Part shown: positions 16,761 to 26,165 of the stretch, in pieces
How positions within the stretch are numbered: the first letter of the stretch is position 1
Layout of the letters: the number at the start of each line of letters is the position of its first letter
Made by a program: the position numbers and the translations under genes
Assembly: GCF_021390715.1 (NCBI RefSeq)
Contig: NZ_JAJGWT010000001.1
Coordinates: forward strand, 191,839 to 255,838
Length of the DNA stretch: 64,000 nt
DNA from: Tenacibaculum piscium
GTDB taxonomy: Bacteria > Bacteroidota > Bacteroidia > Flavobacteriales > Flavobacteriaceae
Direction: 5' to 3'
Notes under the pieces: model-generated
Databases searched by the model: none
What the model saw: the letters and a program-made list of their open reading frames with translations, nothing else
Told to the model about the DNA's origin: nothing

Positions 16761-18140
16761 TTATTTATTTTTGCTTGTACCTAAATAATCTTGTACGGTT
16801 CTAAATCCGATATAACTTCTTGCGGTATCTGCATATTCCCAATCACGAGAACTTACTTCTAAAAAGTATGCTACATCTTTCCAAGAACCTCCACGGATAA
16901 TTTTCCTTCTATTTTCTTTAATTTCCACGTTCGGGTTCATGGTCGATCCCATGTAGTAAGACATTTGATTATAGGCAGTATTTGTCCATTCAGAAACATT
17001 ACCTGCCATATTAAACAATCCATATTCATTTGGATTAAAAGAATTTGCTTCCACAGTATATAAAGCACCATCAGCGGCATAATCTCCACGTACAGGTTTA
17101 AAGTTTGCTAAAAAACAACCTCTATCACTTGTAGTACTTGGTCCACCCCAAGGATATTTACCAAAATTTAAACCACCACGGGCGGCGTATTCCCATTCTG
17201 CTTCGGTAGGTAATCTAAAAGAAGGAACTAACCCTAATTTCTTTTTAGATCGTTGAAAATTATTTTTAGTTTGTGTTCTCCAATGACAAAATGCTTTTGC
17301 TTGATTCCAAGTAACTCCAACTACTGGATAGTCTTCATAGGCTTTATGAGCAAAATACTCTTGGTGCATTGGATCATTATAAGAGTAGTTAAAATCTTTA
17401 ATCCAAACAGTAGTATCTGGATACACATTAATTACCTCATCTTTCATAAAATCTTTTCTATTCTTACCTGTTTTAGCGGCTTGTTCATTATCAAACCAGT
17501 AATATCTGTAATTTAAAAACTTGGTATTAAATGTTCTTATTCCGTTTAACGATTCGTCTTTTTTAAGATATAAAGAATCCATCACTTCTACGTAATCTGC
17601 GTCAGGATATTCTTGTTGTTCCCAAGCTAGTTCTTCTTCCCAGTTTAGGGGTTTTAAAGAATCTAATCCTTCTCCTAGTTCGTAATAATTTTCACGCATA
17701 TATTTTGCATAAGGAGATTCGTTTACGGTATCGGTTGAAGCAAAGGCATATAATTGAATCCCTTCTGCATTTTTACCAGTACTTTCAGAATCTTCGCCAC
17801 CACCTGAAGCAAATTCAGCTTGATATGCTAATTTTGTTCTAGTAATAGAATCTCTTACCCAAAACACAAATTGCTTGTATTCACTATTTGTTATTTCAGA
17901 TTCGTCCATATAAAACGGCTGTACGGTAACCGTTTTAGTGGGTGCGTTCATGGCACCTAACGGGTCTTCATCCTGTTTTCCCATTGTAAAAGAGCCACCA
18001 GGAATTTTAGCCATTCCAAATGGTTTTTCTGCAAACCATTTTCTATTAGACTTATCTCCTACTAACTCACCTCTGTCGCCACTTGAACCACAAGCGTAAA
18101 TTAGAGACACTAACAATGTAAATAGTACTACTTTTTTCAT
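16761..18140 (-). CDS. gldK: Gliding motility lipoprotein GldK
   Basis: A 459-residue lipoprotein with an FGE-sulfatase-like (formylglycine-generating enzyme) fold: lipobox LIYAC at Cys17, the motifs PGGSFTMG, YMDESEITNSEYKQFV, PVVGVTWNQAKAFCHWR, LPTEAEWEYAARGG and NVSEWTNT, then the C-terminal RGGSWKD and YIGFRTVQDY. The ring-forming GldK/PorK has no known FGE activity. I chose the ATG at 18140 (MKKVVLF); ATG at 18146 (MNMKK) would add two residues, and a TTG at 18197 is unlikely. It heads the gld block. No good -7 element was seen upstream, so the operon could also be fed from topA. Confidence 0.95.
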   Translation of the reverse strand: MKKVVLFTLLVSLIYACGSSGDRGELVGDKSNRKWFAEKPFGMAKIPGGSFTMGKQDEDPLGAMNAPTKTVTVQPFYMDESEITNSEYKQFVFWVRDSITRTKLAYQAEFASGGGEDSESTGKNAEGIQLYAFASTDTVNESPYAKYMRENYYELGEGLDSLKPLNWEEELAWEQQEYPDADYVEVMDSLYLKKDESLNGIRTFNTKFLNYRYYWFDNEQAAKTGKNRKDFMKDEVINVYPDTTVWIKDFNYSYNDPMHQEYFAHKAYEDYPVVGVTWNQAKAFCHWRTQTKNNFQRSKKKLGLVPSFRLPTEAEWEYAARGGLNFGKYPWGGPSTTSDRGCFLANFKPVRGDYAADGALYTVEANSFNPNEYGLFNMAGNVSEWTNTAYNQMSYYMGSTMNPNVEIKENRRKIIRGGSWKDVAYFLEVSSRDWEYADTARSYIGFRTVQDYLGTSKNK

Positions 18141-18255
18141 ATTCATCTTTCTTATAAAAGAGGTCGTAAACCTATTATATTTTTCATTAAAAAACAATTA
18201 CCGTTGTGTTTTTTTCAAAAACTTTTTTAAAAACTTTTCAGAAAACCTTCTATTT

Positions 18256-19416
18256 TTAAATCATTTTTTGTAATGCTTTATACCATCTATCGGGCATTTT
18301 TCGTTGTAATGCTTGTTGATAATCTTTATAACTACAAGGTATTAACGTATGTCTTTTATGTTTATTATTAGAAATAATATTTATTTCCATCCACCAACGC
18401 CCACTTTTATCACTTTTGTAAAAATTTATAGGATCATCATCATTTAACAATACGGTAAATTTATGATAATTTTCTTTTGATACAAACGGATAATCTTTCG
18501 CTCTAGCATTAACACCTTCTATAAAATACCAAATCATTTGAGCAATTAAGCTTGCTGTTTGATAGTTCGAGTCGAAGGTACTATTATATTCATAAATACC
18601 AAAAGAACTTACTTTATCGCTAATTCCGGCATATCTTGTAATGGCACAAATTTCTTCGCCATAAAATCCGTTTGGAGCAGCTTTTTTATTTGCTGGAGCT
18701 TCTGCTTGCCTAACAGCTCCGATATCGATACTTACAATATCGGCATCTCTCATTATTGGTTCTACTAAAGTTACATCTTTTACTTCTCCTAATCGAAAGG
18801 CGTCAAAATATAATTTATCTAGCAGTTCAATTTCTTCTTGCGAATTAAAATATGTTTGATACCCTATATTACAATAATTAAATAAATTATTAGGTTGTTC
18901 CATGATAATTTTACTTAAAAAAGAACTAGAGCGCAAATTTTCATTCATGGCACCTAAATCGAACTTACTATCTACGGATACTAAATTTACGGTTTGCCCT
19001 AAAGAATCGTATCCTCTATAATTTGCGTATGTGATATCTTGACTACCTCCTATTAATATGGGGATTATTTTTTGTTTTAACAAATATTCAACAGAAGATT
19101 TCACTGCAAAATAAGAGTCTTTAAGGGTATCCCCTTGTGCAATATCTCCTAAATCGGCTATTTTAGTTTCCCAATTACCAGGAAATAGTTGATATAATTT
19201 TTGACGAATATATTGTAAATCATCGCCACATCCTTTGTTATCAGGAGCTCCTCGACCTTCTTTTATTCCTAAGATGGCGATATTTACTCCTTTTAAATCT
19301 GGAAATCCATTATTTTTGGAGTGTATGTCAATATTTCGACCAATAGATTTTGTAGACTGCGCCATTAAATGTGCAACTAAAGAATCTTCTATAGGCGTAA
19401 AAAAATTGAAATCCAT
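18256..19416 (-). CDS. Arginase/formimidoylglutamase-fold protein with lost metal ligands
   Basis: A 386-residue ureohydrolase-fold protein. The three metal motifs can be located but are altered: GGDHS is GGSQD (residues 123-127), DAHxD is DSKFD (149-153) and SxDxD is SIDIG (229-233). The expected ligands thus read Gln126 for His, Asp149, Lys151 for His, Asp153, Asp231 and Gly233 for Asp: three of six are gone. A two-manganese centre is therefore unlikely, and the usual annotation (formimidoylglutamase) is doubtful. It sits between topA and gldK on the same strand. The neighbourhood suggests a part in gliding/type IX secretion, which is inference. Confidence 0.8.
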   Translation of the reverse strand: MDFNFFTPIEDSLVAHLMAQSTKSIGRNIDIHSKNNGFPDLKGVNIAILGIKEGRGAPDNKGCGDDLQYIRQKLYQLFPGNWETKIADLGDIAQGDTLKDSYFAVKSSVEYLLKQKIIPILIGGSQDITYANYRGYDSLGQTVNLVSVDSKFDLGAMNENLRSSSFLSKIIMEQPNNLFNYCNIGYQTYFNSQEEIELLDKLYFDAFRLGEVKDVTLVEPIMRDADIVSIDIGAVRQAEAPANKKAAPNGFYGEEICAITRYAGISDKVSSFGIYEYNSTFDSNYQTASLIAQMIWYFIEGVNARAKDYPFVSKENYHKFTVLLNDDDPINFYKSDKSGRWWMEINIISNNKHKRHTLIPCSYKDYQQALQRKMPDRWYKALQKMI

Positions 19417-19478
19417 TATTTTTTCTTAGGGGGGTTAAGATGTTTGCAATATACTAACTATTTTTTTGAATATTTAGT

Positions 19479-22004
19479 TTATTTTTTCTTGACTACTTTT
19501 TTTTTGACTACTTTTTTGGTAGTTTTTGTGGCTGGTTTCTTTTTGGCGACTCTTTTTTTAGGTGTTTTTGCTTCAATTATTTTGATAGCTTCTTCTTTAG
19601 TCATCTTTTCAATTTCGGTAGTTTTAGGCAATTCTACTTTAATTTTACCTTTGATAACATTAAAACGTCCCCAACGCGCTTTTTCCACACGAATTTCGAC
19701 ATCTTCCCAATTATGAAGTACTTTATCGATTTCTTTTTGTTTTTTAGCTTCTATTAGTTCAATAATATCGGCATCTGAAAGATTATCGAAATCGTATTTT
19801 TTATTTACGTTGATAAAAATTGAATTCCATTTTAAATAAGGTCCGAAACGTCCTACACCTTTTTGCACGGGCAATTCTTCATAAAAATAAATTGGTGCAT
19901 CTGCTTTTTGCTTTGCAACGATTAATTCTTGAGCTCTTGGCAAATCTACCTCCATCGGATTTTCTCCTTTATCTAAGGAAACAAACATGGTTCCAAACTT
20001 GATATAAGGACCAAAACGTCCGTTCGATACGATTACTTCTTCATCTTCATAAACGCCTAAATTTTTAGGAAGCAAGAATAATTCTAAAGCTTCTTCAAGC
20101 GTAATTGTTCCTAAATGTTGTTCTTTATTTAATGATGCGAATTGTTTTTCCTCATCATCTGGCGCACCGATTTGAGCAATTGGGCCAAATTTTCCTAAAC
20201 GCACTAAAATTGTTTTTCCTGATTCAGGATGTTTTCCTAAAATACGTTCTCCGCTTTCTCTTTCGGCATTTTCTTTTACGTCTTCGACTGTTTTATGGAA
20301 GTTCGTGTAAAATTCTTTTATCATTTCGATCCAATCTTTATTTCCTTCAGAAATATCATCGAATGAATTTTCAACATTAGCGGTAAAGCCAAAGTCTAGG
20401 ATATTTGAAAAATTTGCCACTAAGAAATCATTGACAATATTTCCAATATCGGTTGGTACTAATTTATTTTTATTGGAGCCTGTTTTTTCTGTTAAAAGTT
20501 GGCTTTCAACAATTCCTTTTGATAAAATTAGTTGTTCATAGTTTCGTTCTACGCCTTCATTTTCTCCTTTTTCAACATATCCTCTACGTTGTACGGTAGA
20601 AATTGTTGGTGCATAGGTTGATGGTCTTCCAATTCCTAATTCTTCCAATTGTTTTACTAAAGATGCTTCTGTAAAACGATATGGTGAACTGGTAAAACGC
20701 TGTGTTGCATTGATAAAATTATAGTGTAAGTTTTCGCCATTTTTTAAATTTGGCAACATTCCTGCTTGTTCTTCTTCTTCTTCGTTATCTGTTCCTTCTA
20801 GATACACTTTTAAGAAACCATCAAACTTGATCATTTCACCGTTTGCGGTAAAAATTTTATCATTTTCAGAATTAGCAATTTTCACATTGGTACGTTCTAA
20901 TTGTGCGTCGCTCATTTGAGAAGCGAGTGTTCTTTTCCATATTAAATCGTACAATCTGGTTTGATCGTATTCAGTATCAATACTGTGGGTTTTCATGTTT
21001 GTAGGACGAATAGCTTCGTGTGCTTCTTGTGCACCTTTTGCCTTGGTTTTAAAAACACGTTGTTTGCTATATTCTTTTCCGTAATAATTACTTATTTCTT
21101 CTTCGGCTGCATTTCTAGCATCTTCGGATAAATTTAAGCTATCGGTTCTCATGTAAGTAATTAAACCTGCTTCGTATAAACGCTGTGCGACTTGCATTGT
21201 TTTTCCTACTGGAAATCCTAATTTACGAGATGCTTCTTGTTGTAATGTTGATGTTGTAAAAGGTGCTGCTGGCGATTTTTTCGCTGGTTTTTTGGTTAAA
21301 TCGGCGATTGAAAAATCGGCATTTGCACATGATTTCAAGAAATTTTCTGCGGATTTTTTAGAGGCAAAATTCTTTGGAATCGTTGCTTTAAATGTTTTTC
21401 CTTTATCGTTAGCGAACTGTGCAATTACTTTATAATGTGTGGTTGCTTTAAAATCAAGAATACTTCGTTCACGTTCAACAATTAGACGAACCGCTACCGA
21501 TTGCACTCTTCCTGCCGACAAACCTCCTTTTACTTTTCGCCATAAAACTGGTGATAATTCGTATCCAACAAGCCTGTCTAAAACTCTACGTGCTTGTTGT
21601 GCGTTTACCATATTATAGTCGATATCTCTTGGATTATCTACTGCTTTTAGAATGGCATTTTTAGTAATTTCATGAAAAACAATACGTTTTGTATTATCAT
21701 CATTTAATTTTAATTGTTCTTTTAAATGCCAAGCGATTGCTTCTCCTTCTCTATCTTCATCACTTGCAAGCCAAACTGTTTCGGCTTTTTTAGCTAGGGT
21801 TTGTAATTTTTTAACAACTGATTTTTTATCATCAGAAACGATATATTTTGGGCTAAAATCGCCTTCTACATCAATTCCTAATTCTTTTGATGGCAAATCT
21901 GCAATATGACCATAGCTTGATGCTACTTGAAAATCTTTTCCTAGGAATTTTTCAATCGTTTTTGCCTTTGCAGGTGACTCAACTATAACTAAATTCTTTG
22001 CCAT
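19479..22004 (-). CDS. topA: DNA topoisomerase I
   Basis: An 841-residue type IA topoisomerase. The Toprim domain begins with LVIVESPAKAKTIEKFLG and holds SDEDREGEAIAWHL; the active tyrosine is in GLITYMRTDS near residue 285; QSVAVRLIVERE and RPSTYAPTI are also family motifs. The C-terminal part contains repeated GRFGPYIKFG/GRFGPYLKWN modules without zinc-binding cysteines and ends in a lysine-rich tail (KKRVAKKKPATKTTKK). It relaxes negative supercoils. A 14-bp tandem repeat lies right upstream of the start, and a -7 element (TACTTTTG on the minus strand, 22117-22124) about 115 bases upstream. Next on the strand is the arginase-like gene, 62 bases away. Confidence 0.96.
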   Translation of the reverse strand: MAKNLVIVESPAKAKTIEKFLGKDFQVASSYGHIADLPSKELGIDVEGDFSPKYIVSDDKKSVVKKLQTLAKKAETVWLASDEDREGEAIAWHLKEQLKLNDDNTKRIVFHEITKNAILKAVDNPRDIDYNMVNAQQARRVLDRLVGYELSPVLWRKVKGGLSAGRVQSVAVRLIVERERSILDFKATTHYKVIAQFANDKGKTFKATIPKNFASKKSAENFLKSCANADFSIADLTKKPAKKSPAAPFTTSTLQQEASRKLGFPVGKTMQVAQRLYEAGLITYMRTDSLNLSEDARNAAEEEISNYYGKEYSKQRVFKTKAKGAQEAHEAIRPTNMKTHSIDTEYDQTRLYDLIWKRTLASQMSDAQLERTNVKIANSENDKIFTANGEMIKFDGFLKVYLEGTDNEEEEEQAGMLPNLKNGENLHYNFINATQRFTSSPYRFTEASLVKQLEELGIGRPSTYAPTISTVQRRGYVEKGENEGVERNYEQLILSKGIVESQLLTEKTGSNKNKLVPTDIGNIVNDFLVANFSNILDFGFTANVENSFDDISEGNKDWIEMIKEFYTNFHKTVEDVKENAERESGERILGKHPESGKTILVRLGKFGPIAQIGAPDDEEKQFASLNKEQHLGTITLEEALELFLLPKNLGVYEDEEVIVSNGRFGPYIKFGTMFVSLDKGENPMEVDLPRAQELIVAKQKADAPIYFYEELPVQKGVGRFGPYLKWNSIFINVNKKYDFDNLSDADIIELIEAKKQKEIDKVLHNWEDVEIRVEKARWGRFNVIKGKIKVELPKTTEIEKMTKEEAIKIIEAKTPKKRVAKKKPATKTTKKVVKKKVVKKK

Positions 22005-22008
22005 ATTA

Positions 22009-22062
22009 TTTTCAATTATTTCTTTTCAATTATTTCTTTTCAACTCTCTTTTCAAGTATCTC
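22009..22062 (-). repeat. Tandem 14-bp repeat in the topA leader
   Basis: On the plus strand the unit is TTTTCAATTATTTC: two exact adjacent copies (22009-22022, 22023-22036), then TTTTCAACTCTC (22037-22048) and TTTTCAAGTATCTC (22049-22062). The block lies between the topA -7 element and its ATG, ending four bases from the start codon. Confidence 0.75.
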
Positions 22063-22237
22063 TTTTACATTTGATGATTCATTTTATTCAAATTATTCAT
22101 CCATGCTTTTATTTTGCAAAAGTAGAATGTTTTTTTTAAATAAAAACTTTTTGTTTGATTTTAGCATTAAAAAGAAGTGTTAAAGAAATTTTAAAGAAGT
22201 ATTAAAGGTGTTTTAAGAAACCATAAAATTCTGCCAA

Positions 22238-22272
22238 TTTGTCATAAGGTTGATATTTTGGTTGTATCTTTG
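22238..22272 (+). promoter_or_regulatory. Promoter of the miaB transcript
   Basis: TTTG at 22238-22241 and TATCTTTG at 22265-22272 match the -33 and -7 elements with a 23-base gap, which is at the long end of the usual range. The start point would be near 22279, only about 14 bases before the miaB ATG. Confidence 0.65.
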
Positions 22273-22292
22273 CCATCATTTTTATTATCAAT

Positions 22293-23747
22293 ATGGAGCA
22301 TACAGAGAAGGTTATCGATGAAAAAATACAAGGACAGGCACTTGTAACAACACATAAAAACGAAAATTCTAAAAAATTATTTATAGAGAGTTACGGTTGT
22401 CAAATGAACATGAACGACAGCGAAATTGTAGCTGCTATTTTAGCCGAACAAGGTTTTAATACCACGCAAGTTTTGGAAGAAGCTGATTTGGTTTTAGTAA
22501 ATACTTGCTCGATTCGAGAAAAAGCAGAAACAACCATTCGTAAACGTTTACAAAAATACAATGCTGTTAAAAAAGTCAATCCAACTATGAAAGTAGGTGT
22601 TTTAGGCTGTATGGCAGAGCGTTTAAAAGAAAAATTTTTAGAAGAAGAAAAAATCGTTGATTTAGTTGTAGGACCTGATGCCTACCGAGATTTACCAAAT
22701 CTATTAGAAGAAATTGATGCAGGTAGAGATGCTATAAACGTTATTTTATCTAAAGAAGAAACCTATGGCGATGTGGCGCCTGTTCGTTTAAATTCGAACG
22801 GAGTTTCAGCATTTGTATCCATTACTCGTGGTTGCGATAATATGTGTACTTTTTGCGTAGTTCCGTTTACTCGTGGACGTGAGCGAAGTCGAGATCCGAA
22901 GAGTGTTTTGGAAGAAATTAAATCAATGCATGACCAGAATTTTAAAGAAATTACATTATTAGGACAAAATGTAGATAGTTATTTATGGTACGGTGGTGGA
23001 TTGAAAAAAGATTTCAAAAAAGCTACCGAAATGGCACAAGCTACCGCCATTGATTTTGCCCAATTATTAGACATGGCAGCCACTGAATTTCCTAAAATGA
23101 GATTCCGTTTTGCAACCTCTAATCCGCAGGATATGAGTTTAGATGTTATCCATATTATGGCAAAACATAAAAACATTTGTAAATACATTCATTTGCCTGT
23201 GCAAAGTGGTAGTAACAATATGCTAAAAGCCATGAACCGTCAGCATACACGTGAAGAATATATGGAATTAGTCGATAATATCTTCAAAATAATTCCTGAA
23301 ATGTCTTTATCACAAGACATGATTACAGGTTTTTGTGGCGAAACAGAACAAGATCATCAAGATACATTAGCATTAATGCGATACGTAAAATATGATTTCG
23401 GTTTTATGTTTGCCTATTCTGAAAGACCCGGAACTTTAGCAGCAAATAAAATGCCTGACGATGTTCCGCAGGAAATTAAAAAACGCCGATTACAAGAAAT
23501 TATCGATCTACAACAAGAACACAGCTTATACAGAACACAACAACATTTAGGTAAAATTGAAGAATTTCTAATTGAAGGAACTTCTAAAAAAGACCCAAAT
23601 CAATGGAAAGCTAGGAACACACAAAATACCGTTATTGTTTTTGATAAAGGTACTTATAAATTAGGTGATTTTGTTAATGTTAAAGTTGAAGATTGTACCT
23701 CAGCAACCTTAAAAGGAACTGCTATTGGATATTCTGATAACAATTAA
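22293..23747 (+). CDS. miaB: tRNA-2-methylthio-N6-dimethylallyladenosine synthase
   Basis: MiaB adds a methylthio group to i6A37 of tRNAs that read UNN codons, including tRNA-Phe. The 484 residues have the three domains: UPF0004 with Cys36 (SYGCQMN), Cys72 (NTCSIRE) and Cys106 (VLGCMAER) for the auxiliary cluster, the radical SAM domain with Cys181, Cys185 and Cys188 (RGCDNMCTFC), and a C-terminal TRAM domain (about 415-480). The first 25 residues are a polar extension. It starts a plus-strand run with a sigma-54 activator, lptE and secG. The tRNA-Phe genes at 2938-3143 make natural substrates. Confidence 0.96.
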   Translation: MEHTEKVIDEKIQGQALVTTHKNENSKKLFIESYGCQMNMNDSEIVAAILAEQGFNTTQVLEEADLVLVNTCSIREKAETTIRKRLQKYNAVKKVNPTMKVGVLGCMAERLKEKFLEEEKIVDLVVGPDAYRDLPNLLEEIDAGRDAINVILSKEETYGDVAPVRLNSNGVSAFVSITRGCDNMCTFCVVPFTRGRERSRDPKSVLEEIKSMHDQNFKEITLLGQNVDSYLWYGGGLKKDFKKATEMAQATAIDFAQLLDMAATEFPKMRFRFATSNPQDMSLDVIHIMAKHKNICKYIHLPVQSGSNNMLKAMNRQHTREEYMELVDNIFKIIPEMSLSQDMITGFCGETEQDHQDTLALMRYVKYDFGFMFAYSERPGTLAANKMPDDVPQEIKKRRLQEIIDLQQEHSLYRTQQHLGKIEEFLIEGTSKKDPNQWKARNTQNTVIVFDKGTYKLGDFVNVKVEDCTSATLKGTAIGYSDNN

Positions 23748-23812
23748 AATCAGCTTAAAAAGCTTAAAAAATAAGTTTTAACGCGCTATAAAAACTTTGC
23801 AATACATAAAAC

Positions 23813-25060
23813 ATGGAAAATTTACAGGCTATAAAACAACGTTTTGGAATTATTGGTAACGACACACAATTGAATCGTGCTATTGAAAAAGCGATTCGTG
23901 TAGCGCCTACAGATATTTCAGTTTTAGTAATCGGAGAAAGTGGGGTTGGAAAAGAAAGTATCCCTAAAATAATTCATCAATTATCGCACAGGAAACATGC
24001 TAAATATATCGCTGTAAACTGTGGCGCAATTCCTGAAGGAACTATTGACAGTGAATTATTCGGACACGAAAAAGGCGCTTTTACAGGAGCAACAACCGCT
24101 CGTAAAGGCTATTTTGAAGTTGCCGATGGAGGAACTATTTTTTTAGATGAAGTAGGCGAATTACCCTTAACAACCCAAGTTCGTTTATTACGTGTTTTAG
24201 AAAATGGCGAATTTTTAAAAGTAGGATCATCACAGGTGCAAAAAACAACCGTTCGTATTGTTGCCGCAACCAACGTGAATATGCAACTTGCCATTTCTAA
24301 AGAAAAATTTAGAGAAGATTTATATTATAGATTAAGTACCATTGATATTGAATTACCACCTCTGCGAGAACGAGGAGAAGATATTCATTTATTATTTAGA
24401 AAATTTGCTTCGGATTTTGCTCAAAAATATCGAATGCCAACAATTCGTTTAAATGATAATGCGATCAAAATATTATTGAATTATCGTTTTCCAGGAAATA
24501 TTCGTCAATTAAGAAACTTAGCAGAACAAATTTCCGTAGTAGAAGAAAGTAGACTCATTACTGCCGAAAAATTAGTACAATATCTTCCTAAAAATAATGG
24601 AAACTTACCCGCAATTATCGACAAACAAAATGGTAATTCCGATTTTGCAAACGAACGAGATATTATGTATAAAATTTTGTTCGATATGCGAAATGATATC
24701 AATGATTTGAAAAAATTAACGCTCGATTTAATGCAAAATGGAAATTCCGAAGAAGTAAAAGAAGAAAATCATGGTTTAATTGAACGTATTTATCAAGAAC
24801 AAAAACAACCCAAAAATGAAAATTTTGAAGTTGTCCAAATTCAACAAACAGCAACAACAGCTTCCATAAAAAATGCTGAAAATAATTACGAATATGCTGA
24901 AACCATTGAAGAAGATGAAAATTTATCATTACAAGAAAAAGAAATTGAAATGATTCGTAAATCCTTAGAAAAAAACAGCAACAAACGAAAATTAGCCGCC
25001 AAAGAATTAGGGATTTCTGAACGAACTTTATATCGAAAAATAAAACAATACGACTTATAA
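23813..25060 (+). CDS. Sigma-54 interaction domain transcription activator
   Basis: A 415-residue AAA+ enhancer-binding protein. Walker A is GESGVGKE (41-48), the sigma-54 contact loop GAFTGA is intact (88-93), Walker B is FLDEVGE (110-116), and the arginine finger region follows in YYRLSTIDIELPPLRER. A Fis-type helix-turn-helix closes the protein (KLAAKELGISERTLYRKI). There is no N-terminal receiver or sensor domain: the ATPase begins at about residue 12. An acidic linker (about 280-370) separates it from the DNA-binding part. It is 65 bases after miaB and 13 before lptE. The same order is known in flavobacteria. Which promoters it activates is not known. Confidence 0.92.
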   Translation: MENLQAIKQRFGIIGNDTQLNRAIEKAIRVAPTDISVLVIGESGVGKESIPKIIHQLSHRKHAKYIAVNCGAIPEGTIDSELFGHEKGAFTGATTARKGYFEVADGGTIFLDEVGELPLTTQVRLLRVLENGEFLKVGSSQVQKTTVRIVAATNVNMQLAISKEKFREDLYYRLSTIDIELPPLRERGEDIHLLFRKFASDFAQKYRMPTIRLNDNAIKILLNYRFPGNIRQLRNLAEQISVVEESRLITAEKLVQYLPKNNGNLPAIIDKQNGNSDFANERDIMYKILFDMRNDINDLKKLTLDLMQNGNSEEVKEENHGLIERIYQEQKQPKNENFEVVQIQQTATTASIKNAENNYEYAETIEEDENLSLQEKEIEMIRKSLEKNSNKRKLAAKELGISERTLYRKIKQYDL

Positions 25061-25073
25061 TCAATAGTAACTC

Positions 25074-25583
25074 ATGAAAAATAATAGCTATATTTTCTTA
25101 CTTTCGATAATCACATTATTTATACTGATAGGCTGTGGTGCCTATTCATTTACAGGTGGAAATACAGGAAATGCAAAAACAATTCAGGTTGATTTTTTTG
25201 CAAATCAAGCGCCTTTAATTGAACCGACATTAAGCCAAAAATTTACCCAAGATTTACAAGATTTATTTACACGTCAAACAAATTTAACACTGGTAAATAC
25301 CAATGGGGAATTGCATTTTTCTGGTGAAATTGTTGATTATCGAATTAATCCGATGAGTGCTACTTCCGACCAAAAAGCCGCACAAAACAGGCTAACAATT
25401 ACCGTAAACGTAATTTTTGAAAATAAATTAACCGAAAAAGATGATTTTGAAAAACGCTTTTCTTTTTACTATGATTATGGCGCTACGCAACAATTAACAG
25501 GTGCCGTACTTGAAACAGCTTTAAATACTATTTTAGAAAGAATAACACAAGATATTTTTAATGAATCGGTTGCTAAATGGTAA
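25074..25583 (+). CDS. lptE: LPS-assembly lipoprotein LptE-like
   Basis: A 169-residue lipoprotein, lipobox LIGC with Cys21, then YSFTGGN. The body (FFANQAPLIEPTLSQKFTQDLQDLF) and the end (LTGAVLETALNTILERITQDIFNESVAKW) match the LptE-like family of Bacteroidota, annotated as DUF4136-like or LptE. LptE plugs the LptD barrel that inserts lipopolysaccharide in the outer membrane. It begins 13 bases after the sigma-54 activator and is probably cotranscribed. Sequence similarity to enterobacterial LptE is weak, so the symbol is based on fold and position. Confidence 0.8.
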   Translation: MKNNSYIFLLSIITLFILIGCGAYSFTGGNTGNAKTIQVDFFANQAPLIEPTLSQKFTQDLQDLFTRQTNLTLVNTNGELHFSGEIVDYRINPMSATSDQKAAQNRLTITVNVIFENKLTEKDDFEKRFSFYYDYGATQQLTGAVLETALNTILERITQDIFNESVAKW

Positions 25584-25746
25584 AAAAAATCATAAAACAG
25601 CTATAAAATTAACTAATTATTTCAAATAAAAGGTTTAAATAAAGCTTATAAAAGATTAAGTTTGAAATATTCAGAAAAAAGTAGTTACTTTGCAGACCAA
25701 TAAAAGAATGCAAAATCAAGAAAAAATAAATCAAAAAAAATAAATA

Positions 25747-26082
25747 ATGACAACATATACGTTACTTCTAGTATTAATATTGATTGTTGCAATAGCATTA
25801 ATCTTAATTGTTATGGTTCAAAACCCTAAAGGTGGTGGATTATCTTCTTCTTTTGGAGCTGGAGCTCAAAACATTGGAGGCGTACAAAATACCAATAGTT
25901 TTTTAGACAAATCTACGTGGACTTTAGCAATTAGTATGTTTGCTTTAATTTTAATTTCAAATTTTGCAATCCCTAGAGGAACATCTGCAGATGCACCGCA
26001 ACTAGATAGTGCTTTAGAAAATGTAGAAGTAACAACGCCTACACCTCCTGAAACACCTGCAACAAAAGATAGCGTACAATAA
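25747..26082 (+). CDS. secG: Preprotein translocase subunit SecG
   Basis: A 111-residue protein with two membrane helices (about 1-22 and 56-75) linked by the conserved cytoplasmic loop QNPKGGGLSSSFG, the SecG signature. The tail after the second helix is acidic and proline-rich (TTPTPPETPATKDS). SecG assists SecYE in protein export. It lies 163 bases after lptE and ends at a strong terminator, so it may have its own promoter; a degenerate -7 element (TTACTTTG near 25685-25692) is upstream. Confidence 0.93.
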   Translation: MTTYTLLLVLILIVAIALILIVMVQNPKGGGLSSSFGAGAQNIGGVQNTNSFLDKSTWTLAISMFALILISNFAIPRGTSADAPQLDSALENVEVTTPTPPETPATKDSVQ

Positions 26083-26101
26083 TCAATTCGATATAAAATA
26101 T

Positions 26102-26138
26102 AAAATGCCAACGTAAATGACACGTTGGCATTTTTTTT
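26102..26138 (+). terminator. Terminator after secG
   Basis: AAAATGCCAACGT (26102-26114) pairs perfectly with ACGTTGGCATTTT (26122-26134) over a seven-base loop and runs into T residues. It separates secG from the chaperonin genes. Confidence 0.9.
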
Positions 26139-26165
26139 ATGCTTAATTTTAAGGAATTTAGAAAA

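Noticed and set aside
19444..19716. Plus-strand frames within topA, gldM, groL and other long genes
   Set aside because: These are antisense or shifted frames over well-supported genes, with low-complexity or unbalanced composition and no family resemblance.
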